Shown: one piece after another, positions 8,359 through 15,110 of the stretch
Layout of the letters: each line of letters opens with the position of its first letter
Position numbering within the stretch: position 1 is the first letter of the stretch
Assembly: GCA_910585645.1 (NCBI GenBank)
Contig: CAJUFP010000008.1
Coordinates: 6,105 to 70,104, forward strand
DNA length: 64,000 nucleotides
Direction of reading: 5' to 3'
Origin: an uncultured Hungatella sp.
GTDB taxonomy: Bacteria > Bacillota > Clostridia > Lachnospirales > Lachnospiraceae
Made by a program: the position numbers and the translations under genes
Notes under the pieces: model-generated
Seen by the model: only the letters and a program-made list of their open reading frames with translations
What the model was told of the DNA's origin: nothing
Database searches by the model: none

Positions 8359-9087
8359 TCAATCGATCAACAGTTCATCTACCGTAACAAAATTATAGCC
8401 TTCCGCGGATAACGTGTCAATGACTTCCAACGCCGCTTCCACGGATGTATCGTAGACATCGTGAAGCAGGATGATGCTGCCGTCCTCCGCGTGGCTGACG
8501 ATATGGCGGACGATCCGATTTTTGTTCTGTGTCTTCCAGTCCAGGGGATCTATGCTCCACAGGACCACCCGCATAGGCACCATGCCTTCCAGCTCCTCGC
8601 TCCAGGACCCAAAAGGCGGGCGGACGTACACAGGTGTTTCCCCGGTTATGCGCTCTATCATCTCATTGGTCCTGTTGATCTGGTCGCAGGCTTGCTTTGT
8701 CTGCTCTCTGGTCAGCTGCATATGATTTTGACTGTGGTTGCCGATCAGATGGCCGTCCTCCTTCATCTGGCGGATAATATCCTCATTGCCGTCGATGTTT
8801 TGTCCGATAAGAAAAAACGTGGCGTGGACCCCCCGCTTGCGGAGGCCTTCCAGAAGCTTTGGCGTATAGATCTTGTGAGGGCCGTCGTCAAAAGTCAGAG
8901 CAATATATTTTTCCTCTTTTCGCTCCACATTTTCCTCAGGCGCGCTTACCACTGTTATGGGGCGCTGCGGGTTTCCGGACGCCGGGTATGACCCCATAAA
9001 AAAATCCGCTGCCAGGAACACTCCCGCCATTCCCCATGCTGCCAAAGCTATTTTCCCCTTAAACCCCATTTTATTTCCAGCAGCCAC
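8359..9087 (-). CDS. Polysaccharide deacetylase (NodB/PgdA family), membrane anchored
   Basis: Probably removes acetyl groups from N-acetyl sugars of peptidoglycan or another cell-surface glycan outside the membrane. A hydrophobic signal-anchor is near the start (IALAAWGMAGVFLAADFF). The NodB motifs are present in order: TFDDGPH with the metal-binding Asp pair, HSQNH giving the HxxxH ligands, RPPFGSW, and LLHD near the end. The GTG start at 9085-9087 has AGGGTGAT upstream. A TTG nine codons earlier is possible but has a poor site. The substrate cannot be told from sequence. Confidence 0.88.
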   Translation of the reverse strand: MAAGNKMGFKGKIALAAWGMAGVFLAADFFMGSYPASGNPQRPITVVSAPEENVERKEEKYIALTFDDGPHKIYTPKLLEGLRKRGVHATFFLIGQNIDGNEDIIRQMKEDGHLIGNHSQNHMQLTREQTKQACDQINRTNEMIERITGETPVYVRPPFGSWSEELEGMVPMRVVLWSIDPLDWKTQNKNRIVRHIVSHAEDGSIILLHDVYDTSVEAALEVIDTLSAEGYNFVTVDELLID

Positions 9088-9171
9088 ATTATCACCCTGC
9101 CTGTAAGTCCGCAATTACCCTATTATATGTTTTTTTTCCTGATTTTAGCCCTCTTTAGGAGCTTAAGAATG

Positions 9172-9278
9172 AATTGAGTAAGCAAAGGGGGCGAGGGATG
9201 TCGCGGGGCCAGGCAGAGAAGGAGAGATGTCCCGTCCCTCCCTGGCCTACGACTAAATTCGCCTTTGCTCACTCAATT
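9172..9278. repeat. Long imperfect inverted repeat (element A)
   Basis: The arms AATTGAGTAAGCAAAGG (from 9172) and CCTTTGCTCACTCAATT (to 9278) pair with one mismatch. An inner GGCCAGG/CCTGGCC stem folds the middle. The 107-bp unit could form a cruciform or a long RNA hairpin. It shares the 13-mer GCGGGGCCAGGCA (9203-9215) with element C. Confidence 0.6.
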
Positions 9279-9303
9279 ATCCCCATTTACCCGGGCCAAG
9301 GGA

Positions 9304-9355
9304 ATAAAAACGGCAGAGGAATCCGTCCATTGACAGAAACCTCCACCGTTTTTAT
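9304..9355 (-). terminator. Inverted repeat B, probable terminator of uxaB
   Basis: The arms ATAAAAACGG and CCGTTTTTAT, with further GAGG/CCTC pairing inside, make a stem whose minus-strand reading ends in CCGTTTTTATT, suiting a terminator for uxaB. It is symmetric enough to act in both directions. Confidence 0.55.
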
Positions 9356-9388
9356 GGGGTATTCGCTGTTCATTCTGGTTCAGGACAG

Positions 9389-9419
9389 CAGCGGGGCCAG
9401 GCACCCCTGACCCCGGCTG
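9389..9419. repeat. GC-rich hairpin (element C)
   Basis: CAGCGGGGCCAGG and CCTGACCCCGGCTG fold into a stem with one bulged base. It repeats the 13-mer of element A (GCGGGGCCAGGCA at 9391-9403). It lies 28 bases beyond the uxaB stop. Confidence 0.55.
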
Positions 9420-9447
9420 CGCCTAAACCGTCCGACAGCCCTTCTCC

Positions 9448-10782
9448 TCAGCTCAGCACCGCGTCATAAGCCTTGCCCATGCCATCATTCTTTATCATCT
9501 CATACCACTTGGTCACTTCCGGAAGCATATCCCTCAGATCCTGACCCCAATACTCGGTCTTTGCCAGAATCTCTTCTACAGAGGCGTCCTTCATAAACTT
9601 CATGATCTCCTCCCCGTCGTTGGCCGCGTCTGTGCGATAGAACGCGATCAACGCTGCCAGAGAGAAGGTAAGTCCCTGAGGATATTTGCCAAACTCCTCT
9701 TTGTACTCCAAAATCGTCGGAAGCACTCTCGCTTTAAACTTGGACACGGAGTTTAAAGCAATGGACAGCAGCAGATGCCTGATAAACGGATTAGAGAAAC
9801 GCTCCAGCACCGCCGCGCCAAACTTACGGTTGTCCTCATTATCCCCAATGGTGGGAATGATCTCATCAAAGATACACTTCTTGAGAAGCGCGGACACATT
9901 CTCGTCTTTCAGGCATTCTCCTACCGTCTCCAGACCGTACAGGTGGGCCCCCAATACCATGGATGTGTGAGCGCCGTTTAAGATCCTCACTTTTCTCTTC
10001 TTGTACGGGTCCACATTGTCGGTCCAAATCACGTTAAAGCCTGCTTTCTGCAGAGGCAGCTCATCCTCGTGGCTGCCCTGGATCACCCACAGATGGAAGA
10101 TCTCCGCAGTGTCCATCATGTTGTCCGTCTCGCCCACGCGCTTGCACAGAGCCTCATGCTCGTCTCTGGGGAATCCGGTGACGATGCGGTCCACCAGTGT
10201 AGAGCAGAAATCATTATCCTCCCTCAGCCATGTCTTAAATTCCTCGCCCAGCTGCCACAGATCAGCATATTTCAGACAGCACTTCTCCAGCTCTTCCCCA
10301 TTATGGTCGATCAGCTCGCAGGACAAAATGATAAAGCCCTTTAAGCCCAGCTTATATCTCTTGTACAGCAGCTGAGTCAGCTTGCCGGGAAAACTTTTGG
10401 CCGGAGCGTCGTCAAACCGGTTCTCCGGAACAAACTCAATGCCCGCTTCTGTAGTGTTGGACACGATAAAGCGAAAATCAGGGTTCTCTGCCAGAGCCAT
10501 ATAGCCTTCACTGTCTGTATAAGGATTCACGCATCTGGAAATCACATTGATGTGGGTGTGCTCATCAACCACCTTTCCGTTATCAATCCCTCTCAGGAAC
10601 AGGTTGTACTCACAGCCCTGCTTTTCAAGCATCTCGCACATCCCCCGCTCAATAGGCTGCACCACTACCACGGAACCGTCAAACAGATCCTGGTCTCTCA
10701 TCTTCTGAAAAAAGTAATCTACAAACCCTCTTAAAAAACCGCCCTCGCCAAACTGGATCACTGTCTCTTTTACATTGCTCAT
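9448..10782 (-). CDS. uxaB: Tagaturonate reductase (altronate oxidoreductase)
   Basis: An NAD-dependent polyol dehydrogenase of the mannitol dehydrogenase-like family that interconverts tagaturonate and altronate in galacturonate use. The N-terminus QFGEGGFLRGFVDYFF matches the dinucleotide-binding start of UxaB-type proteins, and NGAHTSMVLGAHLYGLETV fits the conserved substrate-site helix. The 444-residue start MSNVKETVIQ is chosen for its GGAGG site 9-10 bases upstream; a longer frame of 12 more codons lacks one. It stands alone here, without uxaA or uxaC. Control is by a consensus promoter framed by two 14-base LacI/CcpA-like operators. Mannonate- or mannitol-type substrates are less likely alternatives. 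Confidence 0.85.
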   Translation of the reverse strand: MSNVKETVIQFGEGGFLRGFVDYFFQKMRDQDLFDGSVVVVQPIERGMCEMLEKQGCEYNLFLRGIDNGKVVDEHTHINVISRCVNPYTDSEGYMALAENPDFRFIVSNTTEAGIEFVPENRFDDAPAKSFPGKLTQLLYKRYKLGLKGFIILSCELIDHNGEELEKCCLKYADLWQLGEEFKTWLREDNDFCSTLVDRIVTGFPRDEHEALCKRVGETDNMMDTAEIFHLWVIQGSHEDELPLQKAGFNVIWTDNVDPYKKRKVRILNGAHTSMVLGAHLYGLETVGECLKDENVSALLKKCIFDEIIPTIGDNEDNRKFGAAVLERFSNPFIRHLLLSIALNSVSKFKARVLPTILEYKEEFGKYPQGLTFSLAALIAFYRTDAANDGEEIMKFMKDASVEEILAKTEYWGQDLRDMLPEVTKWYEMIKNDGMGKAYDAVLS

Positions 10783-10809
10783 CGCCTGGGAACCTCCATA
10801 AACAATATT

Positions 10810-10823
10810 TGTAAGCACTTACA
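10810..10823 (-). promoter_or_regulatory. LacI/CcpA-type operator near the uxaB start site
   Basis: The minus strand reads TGTAAGTGCTTACA, a near-perfect palindrome placed just downstream of the -10 box, where a bound repressor would block transcription. Confidence 0.6.
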
Positions 10824-10837
10824 TTCTCAATATCTTT

Positions 10838-10866
10838 ACTATACAACATTTACGTGTACTTTGCAA
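10838..10866 (-). promoter_or_regulatory. Sigma-A-type promoter of uxaB
   Basis: Minus strand: -35 TTGCAA (10861-10866), 17-base spacer, -10 TATAGT (10838-10843). Confidence 0.75.
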
Positions 10867-10875
10867 GTCCTTTTC

Positions 10876-10889
10876 TGAAAGCGCTTACA
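10876..10889 (-). promoter_or_regulatory. Second LacI/CcpA-type operator upstream of the uxaB -35
   Basis: The minus strand reads TGTAAGCGCTTTCA, matching the catabolite-responsive element consensus. It is 66 bases from the first operator. Either CcpA or a LacI-family uronate repressor could bind; no regulator gene is adjacent. Confidence 0.6.
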
Positions 10890-10921
10890 TTTTTCTTTTG
10901 AAAATTTTTTTCATTCTGCTC

Positions 10922-10950
10922 TTGACTTTTTCCCACTTCGGTGCTATAGT
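10922..10950 (+). promoter_or_regulatory. Sigma-A-type promoter of cspA
   Basis: -35 TTGACT (10922-10927), 17-base spacer, -10 TATAGT (10945-10950). It predicts a start near 10957 and a ~118-base leader before the cold shock gene. Confidence 0.75.
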
Positions 10951-10979
10951 TAGGATGTATTTCGAATGAGCTCTTGATT

Positions 10980-11036
10980 CACATATTTTTGTAAGTCATT
11001 TGTCATCAAATGATTTACAAAAATATGTGATTTTTT
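10980..11036 (+). terminator. 23-bp hairpin with T-run in the cspA leader (attenuator-like)
   Basis: CACATATTTTTGTAA begins a left arm of 23 bases (10980-11002). It pairs with 11007-11029 through only one wobble, has a 4-base loop TCAT, and is followed by six T residues (11031-11036). It lies between the promoter and the gene, so it can act as an intrinsic terminator, attenuator or temperature-responsive switch. Confidence 0.7.
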
Positions 11037-11074
11037 GTTTATTTAAAATGCAATAATATAAAGGAGGTACCATC

Positions 11075-11281
11075 ATGAATAAAGGTACAGTTAAGTGGTT
11101 CAATGCAACAAAAGGTTATGGCTTCATTACAAACGACGAAACTGGGGAAGAAGTATTCGTTCATTTTTCCGGTATCGTTGCAGACGGCTACAAGACTCTC
11201 GAAGATGGTCAGAAAGTGACCTTTGACATGGCAGAGGGTAACCGGGGAATGCAGGCAGTGAATGTCTGTGTCGTAAAGTAA
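11075..11281 (+). CDS. Cold shock protein, CspA family
   Basis: A single cold-shock domain of 68 residues that binds single-stranded RNA or DNA. The RNP1-like motif KGYGFI is at ~13-18 and the RNP2-like motif VFVHFS at ~27-32. The ATG is preceded by AAAGGAGG. It is one of few plus-strand housekeeping genes here and is monocistronic, with a strong terminator at 11348-11389. The leader carries a long hairpin with a T-run, so expression is probably set by transcript folding, as with other cold shock genes; the mechanism is inferred. Confidence 0.96.
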   Translation: MNKGTVKWFNATKGYGFITNDETGEEVFVHFSGIVADGYKTLEDGQKVTFDMAEGNRGMQAVNVCVVK

Positions 11282-11347
11282 TTCAGCTTCAGGCATCACA
11301 CGTTTCAAAGGCAATTCAGTTTCAGGAACTCGATTATATGGTAATGT

Positions 11348-11389
11348 AAAAAAGGCGGATATTTCCCGAAAGGGAGATCCGCCTTTTTT
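11348..11389 (+). terminator. Rho-independent terminator of the cold shock gene
   Basis: AAAAGGCGGAT ... ATCCGCCTTTTTT forms a strong stem with a T-run, 67 bases after the stop codon. Confidence 0.9.
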
Positions 11390-11390
11390 A

Positions 11391-11456
11391 TGCGCAGGTT
11401 TGGCGGCAGGAATGGACAAGCGCATTCCCCTGCCGGGTTTTGAACAGACCTGCGCA
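11391..11456. repeat. Nested inverted repeat between two terminators
   Basis: An outer 9-bp perfect arm pair TGCGCAGGT/ACCTGCGCA encloses an inner stem CGGCAGGAAT/ATTCCCCTGCCG. It is neither the cspA terminator nor the rplL terminator. It resembles a short palindromic repeat element; other genomic copies cannot be checked here. Confidence 0.5.
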
Positions 11457-11471
11457 TCGGATTTTGAACGC

Positions 11472-11507
11472 AAAAATCCCGGAAACCTGCAACAGGATTC
11501 CGGGATT
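11472..11507 (-). terminator. Rho-independent terminator of rplJ-rplL
   Basis: The minus strand reads AATCCCGGAATCCTG, a TTG loop, then CAGGTTTCCGGGATTTTTG, 18 bases after the rplL stop. Confidence 0.9.
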
Positions 11508-11525
11508 GAAAAAATCGGTACAGGA

Positions 11526-11900
11526 TTACTTCAAAGTAACCTTTGCGCCCTCTGCCTCCAGCTTGGTCTTCAGCTCTTCTGCCTCTTCCTTGGAAACGCC
11601 GGTCTTTACTGCCTTTGGCGCGCTGTCTACTACTTCTTTTGCTTCCTTTAAGCCAAGGCCTGTAGCCTCGCGTACCACCTTGATCACCTTAACCTTGTTA
11701 GGACCAACCTCTGTCAGCTCTACGTCGAACTCGGTCTTCTCTTCCTCTACAGGGCCTGCCGCGCCTGCTGCCGCAACCACTACGCCTGCTGCCGCGGATA
11801 CGCCGAACTCTTCCTCACATGCTTTTACTAAGTCGTTCAGCTCTAATACAGATAACTCTTTGATCGCTTCGATAAACTCTGCAGTTGTCAACTTTGCCAT
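11526..11900 (-). CDS. rplL: 50S ribosomal protein L7/L12
   Basis: The stalk protein that recruits translation factors. It has an N-terminal dimerisation helix (residues 1-30), an Ala/Gly-rich hinge (AAAGVVVAAAGAAGPV, ~36-51) and a C-terminal factor-binding domain with KVIKVVREATGLGLKEAK. The length of 124 aa is normal. It follows rplJ by about 100 bases in the same transcript and ends at a strong terminator. Confidence 0.98.
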   Translation of the reverse strand: MAKLTTAEFIEAIKELSVLELNDLVKACEEEFGVSAAAGVVVAAAGAAGPVEEEKTEFDVELTEVGPNKVKVIKVVREATGLGLKEAKEVVDSAPKAVKTGVSKEEAEELKTKLEAEGAKVTLK

Positions 11901-12003
11901 GATAATATACCTCCGTGTATGATTTTATTCTTTCTTGGTTTTTAGGATAATTCGACTCCATCCAGCCGTCAAACAGCCGGCCATAGGGTCCTCTTTAAGA
12001 GGA

Positions 12004-12495
12004 TCAGGCTTCTGCCTTTGCCTCTGCGATCTGATTCAGAACGCGGGCCAGGTTGGTGATCGGAGACTGAATGCTTCCAAGGAGCTTTCCGAGAAGTTCC
12101 TCTCTGGACGGGATGGTGGCAATCACCTGCATCCCCTTGGCATCGTAATAGGTATCTTCCACGATACCGCCTTTGATCTCCAGCTTTGGTGCTGTCTTCG
12201 CGAAGTTCGCGATGATCCTTGCCGGCGCCGTAGCGTCTGTCTTGGATACAGCTAAAGCTGTAGGCCCTTCCAGGTTCGGCTCCAGAGCCTCAAAGGGCGT
12301 TCCCTTAGCGGCAAACCGGATCATGGTGTTCTTGTACACTTTGTAAGTGATCCCGGCTTCCCTCAGCTGCTTACGCAGAACCGTGTCCTGCTCAACAGTC
12401 AGACCGCGGTAATCAACCACCACAGCGGTCTGCGCGCCGTCTAAAAGATCGGAAATCTCAGCAATAACAGGCTGCTTTAATTCAACTTTTGCCAT
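12004..12495 (-). CDS. rplJ: 50S ribosomal protein L10
   Basis: The base of the L7/L12 stalk and the translational autoregulator of its operon. The 163-residue start MAKVELKQPVIAEI has an AGGAGG-like site (AAGGAGGTAGAAC) upstream. The longer open frame to 12669 lies within the RNA leader and is not coding. The motif YRGLTVEQDTVLRKQLREAG is typical of L10. The C-terminal helix that binds L12 dimers is present (GSIQSPITNLARVLNQIAEA). Confidence 0.97.
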   Translation of the reverse strand: MAKVELKQPVIAEISDLLDGAQTAVVVDYRGLTVEQDTVLRKQLREAGITYKVYKNTMIRFAAKGTPFEALEPNLEGPTALAVSKTDATAPARIIANFAKTAPKLEIKGGIVEDTYYDAKGMQVIATIPSREELLGKLLGSIQSPITNLARVLNQIAEAKAEA

Positions 12496-12499
12496 GAAT

Positions 12500-12730
12500 G
12501 TTCTACCTCCTTCTTTTATTCCTTGTATTGAGGTCCGAATAAATGCAATATAAAAAGCCTCTCTGCCATAGACATAAGAGGCCTTAAGATCACAGATGTG
12601 AATCTTGTACATATCCCTCGGCAGGCGGCTGCCCTTTATGTCCTCGCGGACACCTGCTGTCTTCGGCAATCAATACTGGGTATGCAACCGGCCTTAACGG
12701 CCTGATGCATGGAAGCACCCTTAGGTGCTT
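12500..12730 (-). ncRNA. Ribosomal protein L10 leader (autoregulatory RNA)
   Basis: The ~220-base leader before rplJ contains, on the minus strand, the conserved CCGAAGACAGCAGGTG segment and a later CCTGCCGAGG partner. These are the hallmarks of the L10 leader bound by L10(L12)4. A first hairpin GGAAGCACC/GGTGCTTCC starts right at the predicted transcription start. Confidence 0.85.
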
Positions 12731-12734
12731 CCAT

Positions 12735-12764
12735 AATATAACATAGATCTATAGGGATTGTCAA
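12735..12764 (-). promoter_or_regulatory. Sigma-A-type promoter of rplJ-rplL
   Basis: Minus strand: -35 TTGACA (12759-12764), spacer 17-18, -10 TTATAT/TATATT (12735-12741). It separates rplJ-rplL from the upstream rpmG-rplA genes. Confidence 0.75.
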
Positions 12765-12788
12765 CAAAAAAGTAAAACCTTTCCCTCA

Positions 12789-13484
12789 TCAGCCCATAAG
12801 CTTGGCTACGTTTAATTTTACGCCTGGGCCCATGGTGGAACTTAAAGCAACGCTCTTAAGGTATACGCCTTTTAAGGTGCTTGGTTTTGCCTTGATGATG
12901 GCATCCATAAGCGTCTGGAAGTTGTCCGCCAACTGCTCTTCTGTGAAAGAAGCTTTTCCTACTGGCACGTGGATAATGTTGGTTCTGTCAAGTCTGTACT
13001 CAATCTTACCTGCTTTGATCTCGTTGATCGCTTTGGTCACATCCATGGTTACGGTTCCGGCTTTCGGGTTCGGCATCAGGCCTTTGGGACCCAGCACGCG
13101 GCCTAAACGGCCTACAACGCCCATCATGTCCGGTGTTGCCACTACAACGTCGAAATCCAGCCATCCCTCGTTCTGGATCTTGGGGATCAGTTCCTCGGCT
13201 CCTACGTAGTCAGCTCCGGCTGCCTCCGCCTCGTCGGCCTTGGCGCCTTTGGCGAATACCAGGATCCTTACGGTCTTGCCGGTTCCGTGAGGCAGAACTA
13301 CCGCTCCACGGATCTGCTGGTCCGCGTGACGCCCATCACAACCGGTTCTGATATGGACTTCAACGGTTTCATCAAATTTTGCGGCTGCAGCTTTCTTTAC
13401 CAGCGCGATAGCGTCTGCTGCGTCATAAAGAGTAGCGCGGTCTACTAATTTGGCCGCCTCTACATATCTCTTTCCTCTTTTCAT
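12789..13484 (-). CDS. rplA: 50S ribosomal protein L1
   Basis: A two-domain L1-stalk protein that binds 23S rRNA and often its own mRNA. The 231-residue start MKRGKRYVEAAKLVD has GGAGG at 8 bases; an ATG two codons earlier is too close to the site. Conserved motifs include TGCDGRHADQQIRGAVVLPHGTG (split: TGCDGRHADQ, LPHGTG), GRLGRVLGPKGLMPNPKAGT in the second domain, and SSTMGPGVKL at the C-terminus. It is in an operon directly after rplK. Confidence 0.97.
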   Translation of the reverse strand: MKRGKRYVEAAKLVDRATLYDAADAIALVKKAAAAKFDETVEVHIRTGCDGRHADQQIRGAVVLPHGTGKTVRILVFAKGAKADEAEAAGADYVGAEELIPKIQNEGWLDFDVVVATPDMMGVVGRLGRVLGPKGLMPNPKAGTVTMDVTKAINEIKAGKIEYRLDRTNIIHVPVGKASFTEEQLADNFQTLMDAIIKAKPSTLKGVYLKSVALSSTMGPGVKLNVAKLMG

Positions 13485-13545
13485 TTTCATAACCTCCTAG
13501 TGGTATTGTCGGGGATTGCCCTCCCACGGTCTGGGTGTGTCCGGT

Positions 13546-13971
13546 TTACTCTTCAACGGTGATTCCCATGCTTCTTGCCGTACCTGCGATCATGCTCATG
13601 GCAGCCTCAAGGCTTGCCGCGTTGAGATCAGGCATCTTAAGCTCCGCGATCTTCTGAAGCTCCGCTTTGGGAATGGTAGCTACCTTTGCCTTGTTAGGAG
13701 TGGCAGAACCGGATTTGATCTTGCAGGCTTTCTTAAGCAGCACTGCCGCCGGCGGAGTCTTGGTGATGAAGCTGAAGCTTCTGTCCGCGTACACGGTGAT
13801 CACTACAGGGATGATCATATCGCCCTGGTCAGCAGTCCTTGCGTTGAACTCCTTGGTGAACTGTACGATGTTAACGCCGTGCTGTCCAAGAGCCGGACCT
13901 ACTGGCGGAGCCGGTGTAGCCTTTCCTGCCGGAATCTGCAATTTAATATAACCTGTTACTTTCTTTGCCAT
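13546..13971 (-). CDS. rplK: 50S ribosomal protein L11
   Basis: An rRNA-binding protein of the GTPase centre, target region of thiostrepton-type antibiotics. At 141 residues it matches the family. The N-terminal proline-rich motif GKATPAPPVGPALGQHGVNI and the C-terminal MSMIAGTARSMGITVEE are diagnostic. The start MAKKVTGYIKLQIP has AGGAGGTG upstream; a 17-codon extension is rejected. Order: nusG, rplK, rplA. Confidence 0.98.
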   Translation of the reverse strand: MAKKVTGYIKLQIPAGKATPAPPVGPALGQHGVNIVQFTKEFNARTADQGDMIIPVVITVYADRSFSFITKTPPAAVLLKKACKIKSGSATPNKAKVATIPKAELQKIAELKMPDLNAASLEAAMSMIAGTARSMGITVEE

Positions 13972-14035
13972 AATTAGGCACCTCCTAAATAATGTGGTAT
14001 TGTCGGGGGATGTCCCTCCCACTTGCTGCTTTCAG

Positions 14036-14554
14036 TTACATCTTTTTCACTTCTTTAAAGCCAAGTTCTACCGGCGTCTCACGTCCAACGAACATCTCAA
14101 CGCTGATGGTCACGGTCTTCTTCGTCTCATTGATGGACTTGATGGCGCCAACGGTATCTTTCCACGCCCCGGCAGTTACCACTACCATGTCGCCCACCTC
14201 AAAGTCTACCACCACCTCGGGGATCTTGAAGTTAAGGCTGGCCATCTCCTCCACAGACAGGGGAACGGGCTTGGAGCCGGGGCCGACGAACCCTGTAACG
14301 CCGCGGGTGTTGCGCACCACGTACCAGGTGTCGTCGTTCATGACCATGTTGATGAGCACATAGCCGGGAAACAGCTTTTTGTCCGCCGCTTTCTCCACTC
14401 CGTTCTTTATCTCCACCACTGCCTGCATGGGGACCGCCACCTCCAGGATCTGATCCTGCAGATTCCGGTTCTCAATGGTCTTCTCGATATCGACCTTTAC
14501 CTTGTTTTCATAGCCTGAATAGGTATGGACCACATACCAGTTTGCCTCTGCCAT
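14036..14554 (-). CDS. nusG: Transcription elongation/antitermination factor NusG
   Basis: NusG binds RNA polymerase and links it to Rho or ribosomes. The NGN domain (1-115) starts NWYVVHTYSGYENKVK, and LFPGYVLI is the family motif. The KOW domain (~120-172) has FEVGDMVVVTAGAWKDTVG, the KOW motif region. 172 residues is the usual size. It lies between secE and rplK. Confidence 0.98.
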   Translation of the reverse strand: MAEANWYVVHTYSGYENKVKVDIEKTIENRNLQDQILEVAVPMQAVVEIKNGVEKAADKKLFPGYVLINMVMNDDTWYVVRNTRGVTGFVGPGSKPVPLSVEEMASLNFKIPEVVVDFEVGDMVVVTAGAWKDTVGAIKSINETKKTVTISVEMFVGRETPVELGFKEVKKM

Positions 14555-14570
14555 ACGTTCACCTTTGCCC

Positions 14571-14771
14571 TTATAAAATAAAACTAAGACCGAACTTTAT
14601 GATCAAATCCAGAAGTGCGATGATCAAGCCAAGGGCCACGGAACAGGCGACCACCACGGCGGTCTCTCTGCCCACAGTCTCCCTGGTAGGCCAGATAACT
14701 TTGCCAAACTCGACTTTTAAACCTTTGAAAAAGCTTTTTTTCTCTTTCTCTTTGCTTGCTGTTTCTGCCAT
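14571..14771 (-). CDS. secE: Preprotein translocase subunit SecE
   Basis: A small single-span subunit of the SecYEG channel. The 66 residues have a charged cytoplasmic N-terminus, the FFKGLKVEFGKVIWPTRE amphipathic motif, and one C-terminal membrane helix (VVACSVALGLIIALLDLII). It sits in the standard rpmG-secE-nusG order. Confidence 0.97.
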   Translation of the reverse strand: MAETASKEKEKKSFFKGLKVEFGKVIWPTRETVGRETAVVVACSVALGLIIALLDLIIKFGLSFIL

Positions 14772-14797
14772 ATCTTCACATCCTTTACTAAGCCTGA

Positions 14798-14947
14798 TTA
14801 CTTGGTTTCTTTGTGCAAAGTGTGTGTTTTGCAGAATCTGCAGTACTTTTTCGTCTCCATTCTGTCAGGATGGGTCTTCTTATCCTTCGTCATGTTATAA
14901 TTACGTTGTTTGCATTCCGTACATGCCAGTGTAATCCTTGTGCGCAC
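14798..14947 (-). CDS. rpmG: 50S ribosomal protein L33, zinc-binding form
   Basis: 49 residues starting at a GTG (VRTRITLACTECKQRNY) that has GGAGG nine bases before it. Zinc ligands are CTEC near residue 9 and CRFC near residue 36. A longer in-frame reading to 15082 begins in the promoter region and lacks a binding site. It is first gene of the rpmG-secE-nusG-rplK-rplA operon. Confidence 0.95.
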   Translation of the reverse strand: MRTRITLACTECKQRNYNMTKDKKTHPDRMETKKYCRFCKTHTLHKETK

Positions 14948-15053
14948 GACTTCCACCTCCACTTTCAAATTCGTTGTTTTCGCGGTCTTTCTTTTTGGAC
15001 AAGAATAAATTTGAGCATAAAAAAAAGACCTCTTATCTTCCATTCGCTCTGTC

Positions 15054-15082
15054 ACTATATCATAGATGGAGGGAAACGTCAA
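15054..15082 (-). promoter_or_regulatory. Sigma-A-type promoter of rpmG-secE-nusG-rplK-rplA
   Basis: Minus strand: -35 TTGACG (15077-15082), 17-base spacer, -10 TATAGT (15054-15059). Confidence 0.75.
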
Positions 15083-15110
15083 TGATTTTTTTCGAATTAG
15101 CTGTTATGTG

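Noticed and set aside
9172..9278. Insertion sequence or MITE with target duplication
   Set aside because: Ends pair as an inverted repeat, but no flanking direct duplication was seen and no transposase is nearby; kept only as a repeat.
12496..12669. N-terminal extension of L10
   Set aside because: The sequence is the L10 leader RNA; the true start has its own ribosome binding site and normal L10 N-terminus.
12712..12733. Terminator of the rplK-rplA operon
   Set aside because: The hairpin GGAAGCACC/GGTGCTTCC has no T-run and lies downstream of the rplJ promoter -10, so it is the first stem of the L10 leader.
14948..15082. N-terminal extension of L33
   Set aside because: It would begin in the promoter; the GTG start with GGAGG gives the normal 49-residue L33.
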